A DNA stretch of 35,204 nucleotides from an uncultured Flavobacterium sp. (GTDB lineage: Bacteria; Bacteroidota; Bacteroidia; Flavobacteriales; Flavobacteriaceae). The translations under genes and the position numbers were made by a program. Of this stretch, positions 24,332 to 33,573 are shown piece after piece; the first letter of the stretch is position 1, and every line of letters starts with the position of its first letter. The notes beneath the pieces are model-generated. The model had not been told where the DNA came from. It was given only the letters and a program-made list of their open reading frames with translations, and did no database searches. The stretch lies in the NCBI RefSeq assembly GCF_946482535.1, contig NZ_CAMLRU010000003.1, positions 1-35,204 on the forward strand, written 5' to 3'.

Positions 24332-26515
24332 ATGAAAGACATCCTGCTCATAACGCCACCATTTACCCAACTCAATACACCATATCCGGCAACGGCTTAT
24401 TTGAAAGGGTTCTTGAATACCAAAAACATTGCAGCTTTTCAAATGGATTTGGGCATCGAAGTTATTTTGGCGCTATTTTCCAAGCAAGGATTGACCAATA
24501 TTTTTGAGGCTTCTCACATTCAAGATTTAGCGCCCAACCTTCAACGGATTTACAGTTTAAGAGCAGATTATATCCAAACCATCGATGCGGTTGTTGCTTT
24601 TCTGCAAGGCAAAAACCAGACTTTAGCGCGTCAAATTTGCAGCGGAAATTTCTTGCCCCAGGCCTCGCGTTTCGAGCAATTAGACGATATGGAATGGGCA
24701 TTTGGTTCCATGGGTATGCAAGACAAAGCCAAACATTTGGCCACCTTATACCTGGAAGATTTATCCGATTTTATAGTAGCGTGTTTGGATGAAAATTTCG
24801 GTTTCAGCCGTTATGCCGAACGTTTGGGTAGAAGTGCTAATTCTTTTGACGAAATGTACTCGCATTTGCAAAATGAGTTGACCTACATTGACCACATCAC
24901 CCTCGAAATTTTGGAAAGCAAACTTACTGAAATTCAGCCCGAATTGGTTTGTATTTCAGTTCCTTTTCCGGGTAATCTCTACAGTGCTTTTCGCTGTGCG
25001 CAGTTTGTCAAAAAGCAATTCCCGGAGCTAAAAGTGTCTATGGGTGGCGGTTTTCCCAATACCGAATTGCGGGATTTAAAAGACAAAAGAGTTTTTGAGT
25101 TCTTTGATTATATTACGTTAGATGACGGAGAATTGCCGGTAGAACTTTTAATGGCTAACCTGAAAAATCCGAAATCAGCCGAATTTAAAAGAACATTCCT
25201 GCTCGAAAATAACGAAGTCGTTTATAAAAACAACTCCCTTAAATCCGATTATAAGCAAAGTGAGGTCGGCACACCCGACTATTCCGATTTATTCCTAGAC
25301 CGATATATTTCGATTATAGAAATGGCCAATCCGATGCACAGTTTGTGGAGTGACGGGCGATGGAACAAATTGACCATGGCGCATGGTTGTTATTGGGGCA
25401 AATGTACCTTCTGTGATATTTCTTTGGATTACATCAAATTATACGAACCGATTGCGGCCCAAATTTTAGTCGATCGAATGGAGCAAATGATTGCCCAAAC
25501 AGGGGAAACCGGTTTCCATTTTGTAGACGAAGCGGCTCCGCCGGCTTTAATGCGCGAAGTAGCTTTGGAAATCTTACGCCGAAAGCTAACCGTTACTTGG
25601 TGGACCAACATTCGCTTTGAGAAAAGTTTTACCCGTGATTTGTGTTTGTTACTCAAAGCCTCCGGCTGCATTGCCGTTTCAGGCGGATTGGAAGTGGCTT
25701 CGGATAGATTATTGGCACTTATTAAGAAAGGAGTCACGGTCGAACAAGTAGCCCAAGTAACCCGAAATTTTACCGAAAGCGGTATTATGGTTCACGCTTA
25801 TTTAATGTATGGTTATCCAACACAAACCGTGCAGGAAACTGTTGATAGTTTGGAAATGGTCAGACAGTTGTTTGAAGTGGGCGTTTTGCAATCGGGGTTT
25901 TGGCACCAATTTGCCATGACTGCTCACAGTCCGGTAGGCCAGTTTCCGGAAGAATTCGGAGTAATTCCTGAACAACGCGAAATTACTTTTGCCAATAATG
26001 ATATTCAATTCAAAGATAAAACCGGTATCAATCACGATAAGTTCAGTTTCGGACTAAGGAAATCTTTGTTCAATTATATGCACGGAATTTGTTTTGAGTA
26101 TGACTTGCAAGACTGGTTTGATTTTAAAATTCCGAGGACAAAAATAGCGCCCGATTTTATTTTGAATTGTTTGGAAAAGGAGGGAGGTTATGTCGTCAAA
26201 CCATCTGCTAAAATAGTTTGGTTAGGAGGAAAACCTATTCTTGAAAGTTTTGTTAAATCTAAAAAAGGACAGTCTTGGGAAATGGCCCGACTTGTTTTTT
26301 TTGGTATACAAGAAACAATTGAAATCAATTTAGAAAAAGAACAAGCCGAATGGCTATGCCATACTATTGATACAATTAAGGTGATAAACCCAAAGGTAAA
26401 CACTTTGGCCCAGCTCAAAACTGATTATGAAATGCATTTTGAAGATTTTGAGTTGTTTTGGTATTCAAAATCTCTGAAAAAATTGAAGGATTCAGGGTTT
26501 TTACTCGCGTTGTAA
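24332..26515 (+). CDS. B12-binding-type radical SAM protein of unknown function
   Basis: A 727-residue protein. The N-terminal half (about 1-300) has the layout of a B12-binding domain (ITPPFTQLNTPYP, LVCISVPFPGN, KVSMGGGFPN) but lacks the DxHxxG motif. The radical SAM core starts near 345, with cluster motif GCYWGKCTFC (C353, C358, C361), spaced CX4CX2C instead of CX3CX2C. It continues with FVDEAAPP, a glycine-rich SGGLEVASDRLLALIKKGV segment (an SAM-contact region in related proteins) and HAYLMYGYPTQT. The last 150 residues are unassigned. Such enzymes use an iron-sulfur cluster and S-adenosylmethionine to make radicals, for methylation or rearrangement when B12 is bound. No precursor peptide, lipid or tetrapyrrole gene is adjacent, so the substrate is open. 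Confidence 0.85.
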   Translation: MKDILLITPPFTQLNTPYPATAYLKGFLNTKNIAAFQMDLGIEVILALFSKQGLTNIFEASHIQDLAPNLQRIYSLRADYIQTIDAVVAFLQGKNQTLARQICSGNFLPQASRFEQLDDMEWAFGSMGMQDKAKHLATLYLEDLSDFIVACLDENFGFSRYAERLGRSANSFDEMYSHLQNELTYIDHITLEILESKLTEIQPELVCISVPFPGNLYSAFRCAQFVKKQFPELKVSMGGGFPNTELRDLKDKRVFEFFDYITLDDGELPVELLMANLKNPKSAEFKRTFLLENNEVVYKNNSLKSDYKQSEVGTPDYSDLFLDRYISIIEMANPMHSLWSDGRWNKLTMAHGCYWGKCTFCDISLDYIKLYEPIAAQILVDRMEQMIAQTGETGFHFVDEAAPPALMREVALEILRRKLTVTWWTNIRFEKSFTRDLCLLLKASGCIAVSGGLEVASDRLLALIKKGVTVEQVAQVTRNFTESGIMVHAYLMYGYPTQTVQETVDSLEMVRQLFEVGVLQSGFWHQFAMTAHSPVGQFPEEFGVIPEQREITFANNDIQFKDKTGINHDKFSFGLRKSLFNYMHGICFEYDLQDWFDFKIPRTKIAPDFILNCLEKEGGYVVKPSAKIVWLGGKPILESFVKSKKGQSWEMARLVFFGIQETIEINLEKEQAEWLCHTIDTIKVINPKVNTLAQLKTDYEMHFEDFELFWYSKSLKKLKDSGFLLAL

Positions 26516-26625
26516 CGAATTTAAAACTCTTGATAACTTGTTCATTAGTTTTATTTTCAGTTTGTTTATCGGCTATTTTTTAGCCTAAATTTATTTATAC
26601 AAGTAATAATTATAAGTCGTGTTGA

Positions 26626-28737
26626 ATGAAAGTTAAGAAAACCTTCCCCAAAATCCTTTGGTTGATCATTTCCTCAAGCATCTTTTTTATTATTCTTTAT
26701 TTTGCTCTTTTTTATTACACCAAAAAAGCAGAAAAGCAAGTTTATAGGGATTCTGTAGAACAATTTGAAAATGAGATTCATAAGCTCCTTGATTTGGAGT
26801 CTAAACCTGTCTTGGTAGCCATTAATAATGATACCAATTGGGATGAATTTGTCAATTTTATAACCACAAAAGATAAAGTTTGGTTTGATGAAACCATAGG
26901 AAACGAATTGGAAATTTATGATGCTGATTATTTAGGGGCTTATGATGTAGAAAAGAAATTTATCATCAGAACACCTACACCAAACATCAAGACCTTAGAT
27001 TTTATTCCCAAGCAAGCGATGGATTTGCTCGCTAAAGAAGGCATAAAAAAGTTTTATTTAAGAATTCCCGAAGGTTTGGTTGAAATTACCGGAGCCGCTA
27101 TCCATCCTTCAGACGATCCGTTGAAAAATAAAACCAAAACATCGGGCTATTTTTTTGTAGTCAGATTAATTGACCAAGAATTCATCAAGAACTTGGAAGA
27201 TATAACTAATTCAGAGATACAATTGGTTGGGCCGAATTATAATTTTTCAGAAGAGAAAAACAAAATATCATCAGTTGTACAATTAAAGGATTCCCAAGGT
27301 AGAGTCATTGGAGATTTGTTGTTTCAAAGAGATTTTGAGGTCTATTTTGAAAATACCATCAACTTGCTATATATCATTATTGTTGCCTTTTTAGTGATGT
27401 TGTTGATGAATTTAATTTATACCAGAAGATTGGTTTATTATCCGTTGTATTTGGTAAGAAGGGCTTTGGAAACCGGTAATAAAAAAGCCATTAAATTATT
27501 AAAGGAGTCTAATGGTGAGTTCAGCTATATTGGTAATTTGTTTGAAGAAAACAATAACCAAAAAATGGAGCTGATAACCGCTAAAATTAAGGCAGAAGAA
27601 AGCGATAGGCTGAAGACTTCTTTTTTGGCCAATTTATCACATGAAATCAGAACCCCGATGAATGCCATCAATGGGTTTACGGATTTGATTATAAATACGG
27701 ATGTCAATGAAACTGAGAAGTCAGAATACCTGAGTATCATTGAAAAAAGCGGAAAAAATTTGGTTTCCATCATTGATGATTTGATTGAAATGTCTAAAAT
27801 TGATTCGAATCAAATTACCCCCAATTTTACTTTAGTCAATTTAGAATCATGCGTTAATGAATTGTATGAAACCATTAAAGTAACCATTCAAAACAAAGAT
27901 ATCGAATTTATATTGATTAAAAGCTCAATACCGGCGGAGTTCAATATAGTGACAGATGACATCAAACTCAAGCAAGTGCTCATTAATTTGTTGACCAATG
28001 CTATCAAATTTACCGATAAAGGCATGGTGACTTTCGGCTACGAAATTGATGAAAAGAATCAGTTGATTCATTTTACAGTTAGAGATACCGGTCTCGGCAT
28101 AGACGAGGAAGAACACAAAAATATTTTTGACCGATTCAAGCGTGTCGATAGCGACATTTCTATCAAAGTAGGAGGTTTAGGATTAGGTTTGGCTATTTCA
28201 AAGGCATACGTTGAGTTGTTAGGAGGCAAGATTGCGTTAGAGTCTAAAGTAGGTGAAGGATCAACTTTTTATTTTTCCATTCCGCTCAAATATGCTAAAG
28301 TGGAGAGCATCACCGTTAGACCGGTCAACAATCTTGATGCGGTTAAAACGGATGACAAGTTAATCTTGATTGCTGAAGATGATAACATCAATTTCTTGTT
28401 GTTCCAAAAAATGATGCAAAATAAAAACTACAAGATTATCAGAGCCATAAACGGTCAGGAAGCGGTAGAGATTTGCTTGAGCAATCCGGGTATAGATTTG
28501 GTTTTGATGGATATTAAAATGCCGATTTTGAATGGGTTTGAAGCCATTGAAAGAATTCAGCCCATACGCCCTAATTTACCGATTATAGCCCAAACAGCCT
28601 ATTCTTCTTCGGAAGACAAGGCCAAAATTGAGGCGGCCGGTTTTATAGATTATATCACCAAGCCATTAAACAGAGAGCGTTTGTTTGAATTATTAATAAT
28701 GTATTTAGAAGAAAAAGATCGTAATGAGTTATCATAA
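26626..28737 (+). CDS. CHASE4-type hybrid sensor histidine kinase / response regulator
   Basis: A 703-residue inner-membrane kinase. TM1 at about 9-30, a periplasmic sensor domain (31-245) with CHASE4-like features (NNDTNWDEFVNF, ITGAAIHPSDD, GYFFVVRLID), and TM2 at about 247-265. The HisKA H-box is SFLANLSHEIRTPMNAI with phospho-acceptor H339. The HATPase part has N-box INLLTNAIKF (452-462), VRDTGLGI and GGLGLGLAI. The C-terminal receiver domain has acidic residues EDD (584-586), phospho-acceptor D629 (LMDIKMP) and conserved K679 (ITKPL). No DNA-binding output is attached and no separate response regulator is nearby, so a downstream partner lies elsewhere. The stop overlaps the next gene by 14 nt. 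Confidence 0.93.
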   Translation: MKVKKTFPKILWLIISSSIFFIILYFALFYYTKKAEKQVYRDSVEQFENEIHKLLDLESKPVLVAINNDTNWDEFVNFITTKDKVWFDETIGNELEIYDADYLGAYDVEKKFIIRTPTPNIKTLDFIPKQAMDLLAKEGIKKFYLRIPEGLVEITGAAIHPSDDPLKNKTKTSGYFFVVRLIDQEFIKNLEDITNSEIQLVGPNYNFSEEKNKISSVVQLKDSQGRVIGDLLFQRDFEVYFENTINLLYIIIVAFLVMLLMNLIYTRRLVYYPLYLVRRALETGNKKAIKLLKESNGEFSYIGNLFEENNNQKMELITAKIKAEESDRLKTSFLANLSHEIRTPMNAINGFTDLIINTDVNETEKSEYLSIIEKSGKNLVSIIDDLIEMSKIDSNQITPNFTLVNLESCVNELYETIKVTIQNKDIEFILIKSSIPAEFNIVTDDIKLKQVLINLLTNAIKFTDKGMVTFGYEIDEKNQLIHFTVRDTGLGIDEEEHKNIFDRFKRVDSDISIKVGGLGLGLAISKAYVELLGGKIALESKVGEGSTFYFSIPLKYAKVESITVRPVNNLDAVKTDDKLILIAEDDNINFLLFQKMMQNKNYKIIRAINGQEAVEICLSNPGIDLVLMDIKMPILNGFEAIERIQPIRPNLPIIAQTAYSSSEDKAKIEAAGFIDYITKPLNRERLFELLIMYLEEKDRNELS

Positions 28738-29602
28738 AATAGCGGTAATATTTTTTTTCGGATTGTTTTCGCTTCGTTCCAATTCACAAGAAAATAAAAC
28801 AGTAGTTGATAGTGTGGCCCAAGAAGAGGAGAAGCGATTGTCTTTGAATTTGGATATTATTAACCGTTATCTTTGGCGTGGTCAATGTTGGGGTGGAGAC
28901 TATGTTGCCGTTCAACCCACTATTGAATATGAGATTACCTCCAAATGCAGCCTTGGTTTTTGGGCCACGACCAATTTTAAAGGTGATTATTTTTACCCTG
29001 ATGGGGAAACTTATTATAAAGGTTACCAGGAAATAGATTTTTATCTGACCTATCAAATTAATGATTTTTTGCAGTTCCAACTTTGGGATTATTACTGGCC
29101 TTCCGTGAGCAGAGTTGAAGGTGTTGACAACGGTTTTTTCAACTACAGTTACAACGGTTCTAAAACGGTTGATGCTATTTGGTATTTTGACTTTTCGGAT
29201 GGATATCAATATCCTTTTAATGCCACCATCAGTACATTAGTAGCCGGAAATGATTTTCGTTATGACAGCAACGGAGAAAATCCGAAACAAAATTTCACAA
29301 CTTATCTTGAGTTAGGCTATACGTTTTCATTTTTTGAAAATGCCAAATACAGTGTTCTTCAAAACATAGAGATAGCACCGCTTATCGGAGTAGTGTTAAA
29401 CAACAAAGCCGAGTATTATTCTTATGCCGATTACGACAAGCCTTCATTGGTTAATTTGGGGATAACCGCTTCCAAGGAAATTGATTTAGGGAACGGAATA
29501 TCTATGCCGATTTCTTTAAATTATACCCATAACGGTGCTTCCAAAAACACGGAGGCATTTGGCAGAAACTTTTGGATAACTACAGTAAGTTTTAGTTATT
29601 AA
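28724..29602 (+). CDS. putative outer-membrane beta-barrel protein, TorF/TIGR02001-like
   Basis: A 292-residue exported protein with signal peptide to about residue 22 (RSNSQ). The opening IINRYLWRGQCWGGDYVAVQP, followed by alternating hydrophobic and aromatic strands (FWATTNF, EIDFYLTYQI, FQLWDYYW, YLELGYTFSF) and a terminal WITTVSFSY, is typical of outer-membrane barrels. The RYxWRGxxxG...QP motif is that of the TorF/TIGR02001 putative porin group. The start codon lies 14 nt inside the hybrid kinase gene, so the two are probably translated together and may be functionally linked. Substrate or ligand unknown. Its stop overlaps the convergent rimO stop by 4 nt. Confidence 0.83.
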   Translation: MSYHKIAVIFFFGLFSLRSNSQENKTVVDSVAQEEEKRLSLNLDIINRYLWRGQCWGGDYVAVQPTIEYEITSKCSLGFWATTNFKGDYFYPDGETYYKGYQEIDFYLTYQINDFLQFQLWDYYWPSVSRVEGVDNGFFNYSYNGSKTVDAIWYFDFSDGYQYPFNATISTLVAGNDFRYDSNGENPKQNFTTYLELGYTFSFFENAKYSVLQNIEIAPLIGVVLNNKAEYYSYADYDKPSLVNLGITASKEIDLGNGISMPISLNYTHNGASKNTEAFGRNFWITTVSFSY

Positions 29603-30900
29603 ACCGGCTCGCCGTATAGGTCGAATTCAGTAGCGTCAATAATTTTTACATTGACAAATTCACCTGTTTTAACGTAGAATTTTGAAGCATCAATTAAAAC
29701 TTCATTGTCAACATCCGGACTGTCAAATTCAGTTCTTCCGATAAAATGTTGTCCTTCTTTTCGGTCGATAATGCATTTGAAAGTCTGGCCTATTTTTTCC
29801 TGATTTAAGTCCCATGAAATTTGCGATTGTATGTCCATTATTTCGGCCGCACGAGCTTGTTTCACTTCTTCGGGTACATCGTCAACCAAAGAGTATGCAT
29901 GTGTGTTTTCTTCGTGGGAATAAGTAAAACAACCCAATCTTTCAAATTTCATTTCCTGAACCCAATCTCTCATAGTCTCAAAATCTTCCTGAGTTTCTCC
30001 CGGATAGCCTACAATCAGCGTGGTTCTGATGGTCATGCCCGGTACTGCTGCACGGAAGTCTTTTAAGAGTTTGGTGGTTTTTTCTTTGGTAGTACCGCGA
30101 CGCATCGATTTCAAAATATTATCGGAAATATGTTGGAGCGGAATATCAATATAATTACAGATTTTAGGCTCTTTTTTCATCAATTCCAAAACATCCATAG
30201 GGAAGCCCGTCGGGAAGGCATAATGCAAACGAATCCATTCGATACCCTCTACTTTTACCAAGTTTTCTAACAACTCAGCTAAGTTTCTTTTTTGGTATAA
30301 ATCTAAACCGTAATAGGTCAAATCCTGAGCGATCAGAATCAATTCTTTGACACCATTTTTAGCCAAACCTTCTGCTTCTTTTACTAATTTTTCAATAGGT
30401 TGAGAAACGTGTTTACCGCGCATAATCGGAATTGCACAAAAACTGCATGGACGATCACAACCTTCAGCGATTTTTAAATAAGCATAATTTTTCGGGGTTG
30501 TTGTCAAGCGTTCGCCTAATAATTCATGCTTGTAATCGGCGCCTAGAGCTTTCAATAGAAGCGGTAATTCTGTTGTGCCGAAATATTGGTCTACATTCGG
30601 AATTTCTTTCTCCAAATCAGGGCGGTATCTTTCAGAAAGACAGCCGGTAACAAATACTTTATCAACTAAACCTTTGTCTTTTTTATCGGCATATTCCAAG
30701 ATGGTATTTACTGATTCTGCTTTGGCATTATCAATAAATCCGCAGGTGTTAATCACCACGATATTTCCTTCTTGTTCATGCACTACATCTTTACCACTGG
30801 CTTTTAATTGTCCCATTAAAACTTCACTGTCGTAAGTGTTTTTAGAACAGCCAAGGGTGATGACATTGATTTTGTTTTTCTTTAAAGACTTAGTTCTCAT
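29599..30900 (-). CDS. rimO: ribosomal protein S12 methylthiotransferase RimO
   Basis: A 433-residue radical SAM enzyme that adds a methylthio group to the conserved aspartate of ribosomal protein S12. The UPF0004 domain carries C18, C53 and C87 for the auxiliary cluster (TLGCSKN, NTCGFID, TGCLSER). The radical SAM motif is CDRPCSFC (C148, C152, C155). A C-terminal TRAM domain (about 365-433) ends in DATEFDLYGEPV; DLYGE is the RimO-specific ending. The start at 30900 (MRTKSLKK) was chosen over the in-frame ATG at 30933, which would overlap the -7 box at 30931-30938. It is convergent with the porin gene at 28724. Confidence 0.95.
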   Translation of the reverse strand: MRTKSLKKNKINVITLGCSKNTYDSEVLMGQLKASGKDVVHEQEGNIVVINTCGFIDNAKAESVNTILEYADKKDKGLVDKVFVTGCLSERYRPDLEKEIPNVDQYFGTTELPLLLKALGADYKHELLGERLTTTPKNYAYLKIAEGCDRPCSFCAIPIMRGKHVSQPIEKLVKEAEGLAKNGVKELILIAQDLTYYGLDLYQKRNLAELLENLVKVEGIEWIRLHYAFPTGFPMDVLELMKKEPKICNYIDIPLQHISDNILKSMRRGTTKEKTTKLLKDFRAAVPGMTIRTTLIVGYPGETQEDFETMRDWVQEMKFERLGCFTYSHEENTHAYSLVDDVPEEVKQARAAEIMDIQSQISWDLNQEKIGQTFKCIIDRKEGQHFIGRTEFDSPDVDNEVLIDASKFYVKTGEFVNVKIIDATEFDLYGEPV

Positions 30901-30930
30901 AGATTTAATTCCGATTATTGGGAAAGCGTG

Positions 30931-30938
30931 CAAAATTA
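30931..30938 (-). promoter_or_regulatory. -7 box (TAATTTTG) for rimO
   Basis: Minus-strand TAATTTTG, 30 nt before the ATG at 30900. No ideal -33 TTG. Confidence 0.45.
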
Positions 30939-30974
30939 CGCTTTATTTCTAATTTATTTGTTGCCTTTTGGAAA

Positions 30975-31005
30975 TAAAAAAAACCATCTCGCTTTGAGAT
31001 GGTTT
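30975..31005 (-). terminator. intrinsic terminator of the OmpP1/FadL-like gene
   Basis: On the minus strand AAACCATCTC, a 5-nt loop, GAGATGGTTT and a run of T. A 10-bp stem located 20 nt downstream of the porin stop. Confidence 0.9.
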
Positions 31006-31024
31006 AAATAGTGTGCTGTAAAAA

Positions 31025-32530
31025 TCAGAAATTGATAGAATAGCTAAGCGTAATATTGTTGTTGTATCGGCTGATTCTCGCAGGATCAGTCATTCCGGAA
31101 GAAATTAAAGCTTGGTTGCTATTTCTGTGGTCGTAAGAATAAGCCAAATCCAATCGGCTTTCGCCAAAATTATACCCAATACCACCGGTATAACCGGTTA
31201 AGTCACCAAAGGTTTGGTCAACTTTATACGGACTTTCTTCAAAACGATAACCGGCTCTCAAACTCACTTGCTTTATTTTGAATTCTCCACCGACACGAAC
31301 TTCTAAAGCGTTGTCTAATGCATTACTCATAAAAGAGTTGATGGAAGCGTAATCGTTTTTGGGTTTTATTCTGGTATTGCTGTAATCTTTTGTGGAAACA
31401 TCAACACTCAATAATCCTCTTTTTCCGAAAATGTAAGCTACACTTCCTGTCCATTTCCCCGGTGTTTGAATGGTATAAGGTAAATAGACAATCGGGTCAT
31501 GATAAGAAAAAGGGAACTCATTTCCGTCTTGATTATTGAGGCTTTGTGTACTAACGCCTTGTTGTAATTCATCGGTTAACCTGAACCAAGTCGGTGATTC
31601 ATAAGCCAATCCGATTCGTAGGCTTTCAATAGGTTTTACGATGGCACCTAAATTAAAGGAGAATCCGGAACCGGTAGTCCAAAGTCTGTTTTCAAACAAA
31701 ATTTCCGAAATAGTTGAACCGGTATCATAAAGCGGATTATCATTACTCTCATAAACAGAGGACAACTTTTCAATGTTTACAAAATGAAAATTTAAATTGG
31801 CGCCTAAGAAAATAATGTCTTTATAGGCAGCGGCAAAGTTTCCGGTTAGTTTGCCATTATAACCGGTAGTTAACACTTGGTTTTCTTGGTAATAATTACC
31901 GCCGGTTGGGATATTGGTGTAATAAGAGTTATTGGTCGGACTATTGGTTGAAGGTTCAAAAATATAAGTGTCATACCCTAAATAGGCTTGTTGCTCATAA
32001 AAATTCAAGTCATAATAATTGTAATCTGTCAATATATTGGTTGGAATTCCCTGTGCAATATCTACGAAATAATTTCCAATAGAATTGTAAGGATTGACTC
32101 CGGCAGAGAGCACACTGTTATTGAAATTATTGGCGTTTTCATAATTTAATCCTACCGCTATTTTCTTCCAATTATTTTTACTGTCTGCACCGTCTTTGAA
32201 AATGAAAACCGCACCGATTTGGTTAAGGTCTAAAGTACTGTCGGTATCATTGGTTGAAGTGCCGAAATAACGAGATTTGTTTTTGGCATTATAAATAGAT
32301 CCGGTAACTGTAGCGTAATTGTTATTAAAAAAAACAGAACCTGCAGGGTTAACATTTAAGGCAGATAAATCGCCGCCAAGTGCACCAAAAGCGCCACTCA
32401 TTCCTCTGAAGCGGGCAGTACCGGTCATGTTGTCTGTTGCTAAACGAATAACATCATCCGGAGTGATTTCTTGTGCTTGCAAATTGGAAAAAGAGATTCC
32501 AATGCATAATAATAGTAGATACTTTTTCAT
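31025..32530 (-). CDS. OmpP1/FadL-family outer-membrane transporter
   Basis: A 501-residue beta-barrel. The signal peptide is cut near LQAQ-EIT (residue 20). The N-terminal block TGTARFRGMSGAFGALGGDLSALNVNPAG matches the FadL/TodX hatch motif (AxxGxGGAxxAxxxNPAG). The C-terminus YNNNITLSYSINF ends in Phe as expected for BAM substrates. Members of this family take up long-chain fatty acids or other hydrophobic compounds; in Bacteroidota several, such as PorV, serve the T9SS instead, so substrate uptake is not certain. It is bounded by terminators on both sides, so it is probably monocistronic, although no TAnnTTTG box is clear in the 30 nt upstream. Confidence 0.88.
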   Translation of the reverse strand: MKKYLLLLCIGISFSNLQAQEITPDDVIRLATDNMTGTARFRGMSGAFGALGGDLSALNVNPAGSVFFNNNYATVTGSIYNAKNKSRYFGTSTNDTDSTLDLNQIGAVFIFKDGADSKNNWKKIAVGLNYENANNFNNSVLSAGVNPYNSIGNYFVDIAQGIPTNILTDYNYYDLNFYEQQAYLGYDTYIFEPSTNSPTNNSYYTNIPTGGNYYQENQVLTTGYNGKLTGNFAAAYKDIIFLGANLNFHFVNIEKLSSVYESNDNPLYDTGSTISEILFENRLWTTGSGFSFNLGAIVKPIESLRIGLAYESPTWFRLTDELQQGVSTQSLNNQDGNEFPFSYHDPIVYLPYTIQTPGKWTGSVAYIFGKRGLLSVDVSTKDYSNTRIKPKNDYASINSFMSNALDNALEVRVGGEFKIKQVSLRAGYRFEESPYKVDQTFGDLTGYTGGIGYNFGESRLDLAYSYDHRNSNQALISSGMTDPARISRYNNNITLSYSINF

Positions 32531-32551
32531 AGTAATTTTTTAAATTTTTAT

Positions 32552-32592
32552 TCAAAAAAAACCTATGCTATAGTTGAATAAAGCATAGGTTT
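32552..32592 (-). terminator. intrinsic terminator of the Trp/Gly/Tyr-rich lipoprotein gene
   Basis: On the minus strand AACCTATGCT, a 12-nt loop, AGCATAGGTT and a T-run. A 10-bp stem, 18 nt past the stop at 32610. Confidence 0.8.
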
Positions 32593-32609
32593 ATATTTTT
32601 AAAGAGGGT

Positions 32610-33557
32610 TTATCTTCTACCGCCGCCAGAAGATCTACCGCCACCATAACTTCCGCCGCCTGAAGATCTGCCACCACCATAGTTGGTGCTTGGAGAGTAG
32701 GAACGGGTAGGAGCAGATTCTGTTCTTACGTTATTTCTCGGTTGTGAAGTATTTGTATTGGTTCTTGTAGGATTGGTGTTGTAGTTTCTCGGACTGGTAG
32801 AATTTGTTCTGTTCGGATTGTAATTTGAATTGTTTCTGGAAGGATTAAAACCTGAGTTTCTTGGAGATATTGCGTTATTTCGGCCTCCGTAATTTGAGTT
32901 GCTTCTTATTCCGTATCTTGAATTATTCAATCGATTACCGGCATAATACCCGTATGAGGAACCTCTTCTTCCGCCATTGTAGTGGTGGTAATAGTGGTTG
33001 TAATATCCGCCATACCAATTGTTGTAACCATAATATCCGCCATACCATGGGCTGTACCAAGGACTATACCAACCGCCCCAGCCTATATTCCAACCCGGCC
33101 CGTACCAATTGTTCCAGCCCCAGCCCCAAGAAGGACCCCAGCTGCTCCAACCCCAATAATTGCCATACCAATAGTTATTCCAATAACCCCAACCCCAATT
33201 GTTGTCATAGACATTGATGGTTACAGATTGGGCATTGTTTCCCCAACCGGCATTGTTTTCATTGTAGTTTTTGTTATTGGTGTCCGTTGAATCATTAGAC
33301 ACGGTGCTATAGGTTTCGATATTGGTAAATGCTTCGGCTTCCTTATTTAAGTCACTGAAGTATTCTTGGTATTTATTACTTTGAGAATTGTCATTATCTG
33401 CCACTTCTTTTTGCTTACTTTGCGAACTTCCGTAAACGCCATCAGAATCATAATAAGAACTGTTTTGATAAGAACCGCAAGAAGTTACAGAAATTGCCAT
33501 AATCCCTAAGACGGAAAATAAGGACAATCTTCTACCGAATAAATAATAAGTTTTCAT
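32610..33557 (-). CDS. Trp/Gly/Tyr/Asn-rich low-complexity lipoprotein
   Basis: A 315-residue lipoprotein (lipobox VTSC, Cys27). Residues 28-100 are Ser/Asn/Asp-rich with a short helical DLNKEAEAF segment. Residues 104-195 form a striking aromatic low-complexity core of W, G, Y and N (repeated GWGWNNW and SPWYSPWYGGYYGY units). Residues 200-290 are Arg/Asn/Ser/Thr-rich and the end is GGGRSSGGG repeats closing in RR. No enzyme fold is expected; the composition resembles self-associating or envelope-coating proteins, an inference. In Bacteroidota, proteins at this position next to proS are sometimes mislabelled as prolyl-tRNA synthetase; it has no such domain. It is transcribed divergently from proS with nearly touching -7 boxes. 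Confidence 0.85.
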   Translation of the reverse strand: MKTYYLFGRRLSLFSVLGIMAISVTSCGSYQNSSYYDSDGVYGSSQSKQKEVADNDNSQSNKYQEYFSDLNKEAEAFTNIETYSTVSNDSTDTNNKNYNENNAGWGNNAQSVTINVYDNNWGWGYWNNYWYGNYWGWSSWGPSWGWGWNNWYGPGWNIGWGGWYSPWYSPWYGGYYGYNNWYGGYYNHYYHHYNGGRRGSSYGYYAGNRLNNSRYGIRSNSNYGGRNNAISPRNSGFNPSRNNSNYNPNRTNSTSPRNYNTNPTRTNTNTSQPRNNVRTESAPTRSYSPSTNYGGGRSSGGGSYGGGRSSGGGRR

Positions 33558-33573
33558 ATCTATAGCATTTTTA

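Noticed and set aside
26571..26585. GGCTA-TTTTT-TAGCC hairpin between the radical SAM and kinase genes
   Set aside because: The stem is only 5 bp and no T-run follows, so it is too weak to call a terminator.
32861..33290. Plus-strand open frames (118 and 102 residues) over the low-complexity lipoprotein
   Set aside because: They are antisense readings of the W/G/Y/N repeats, giving artificial Ile/Pro/Val/Thr-rich or Cys/Asn-rich strings.
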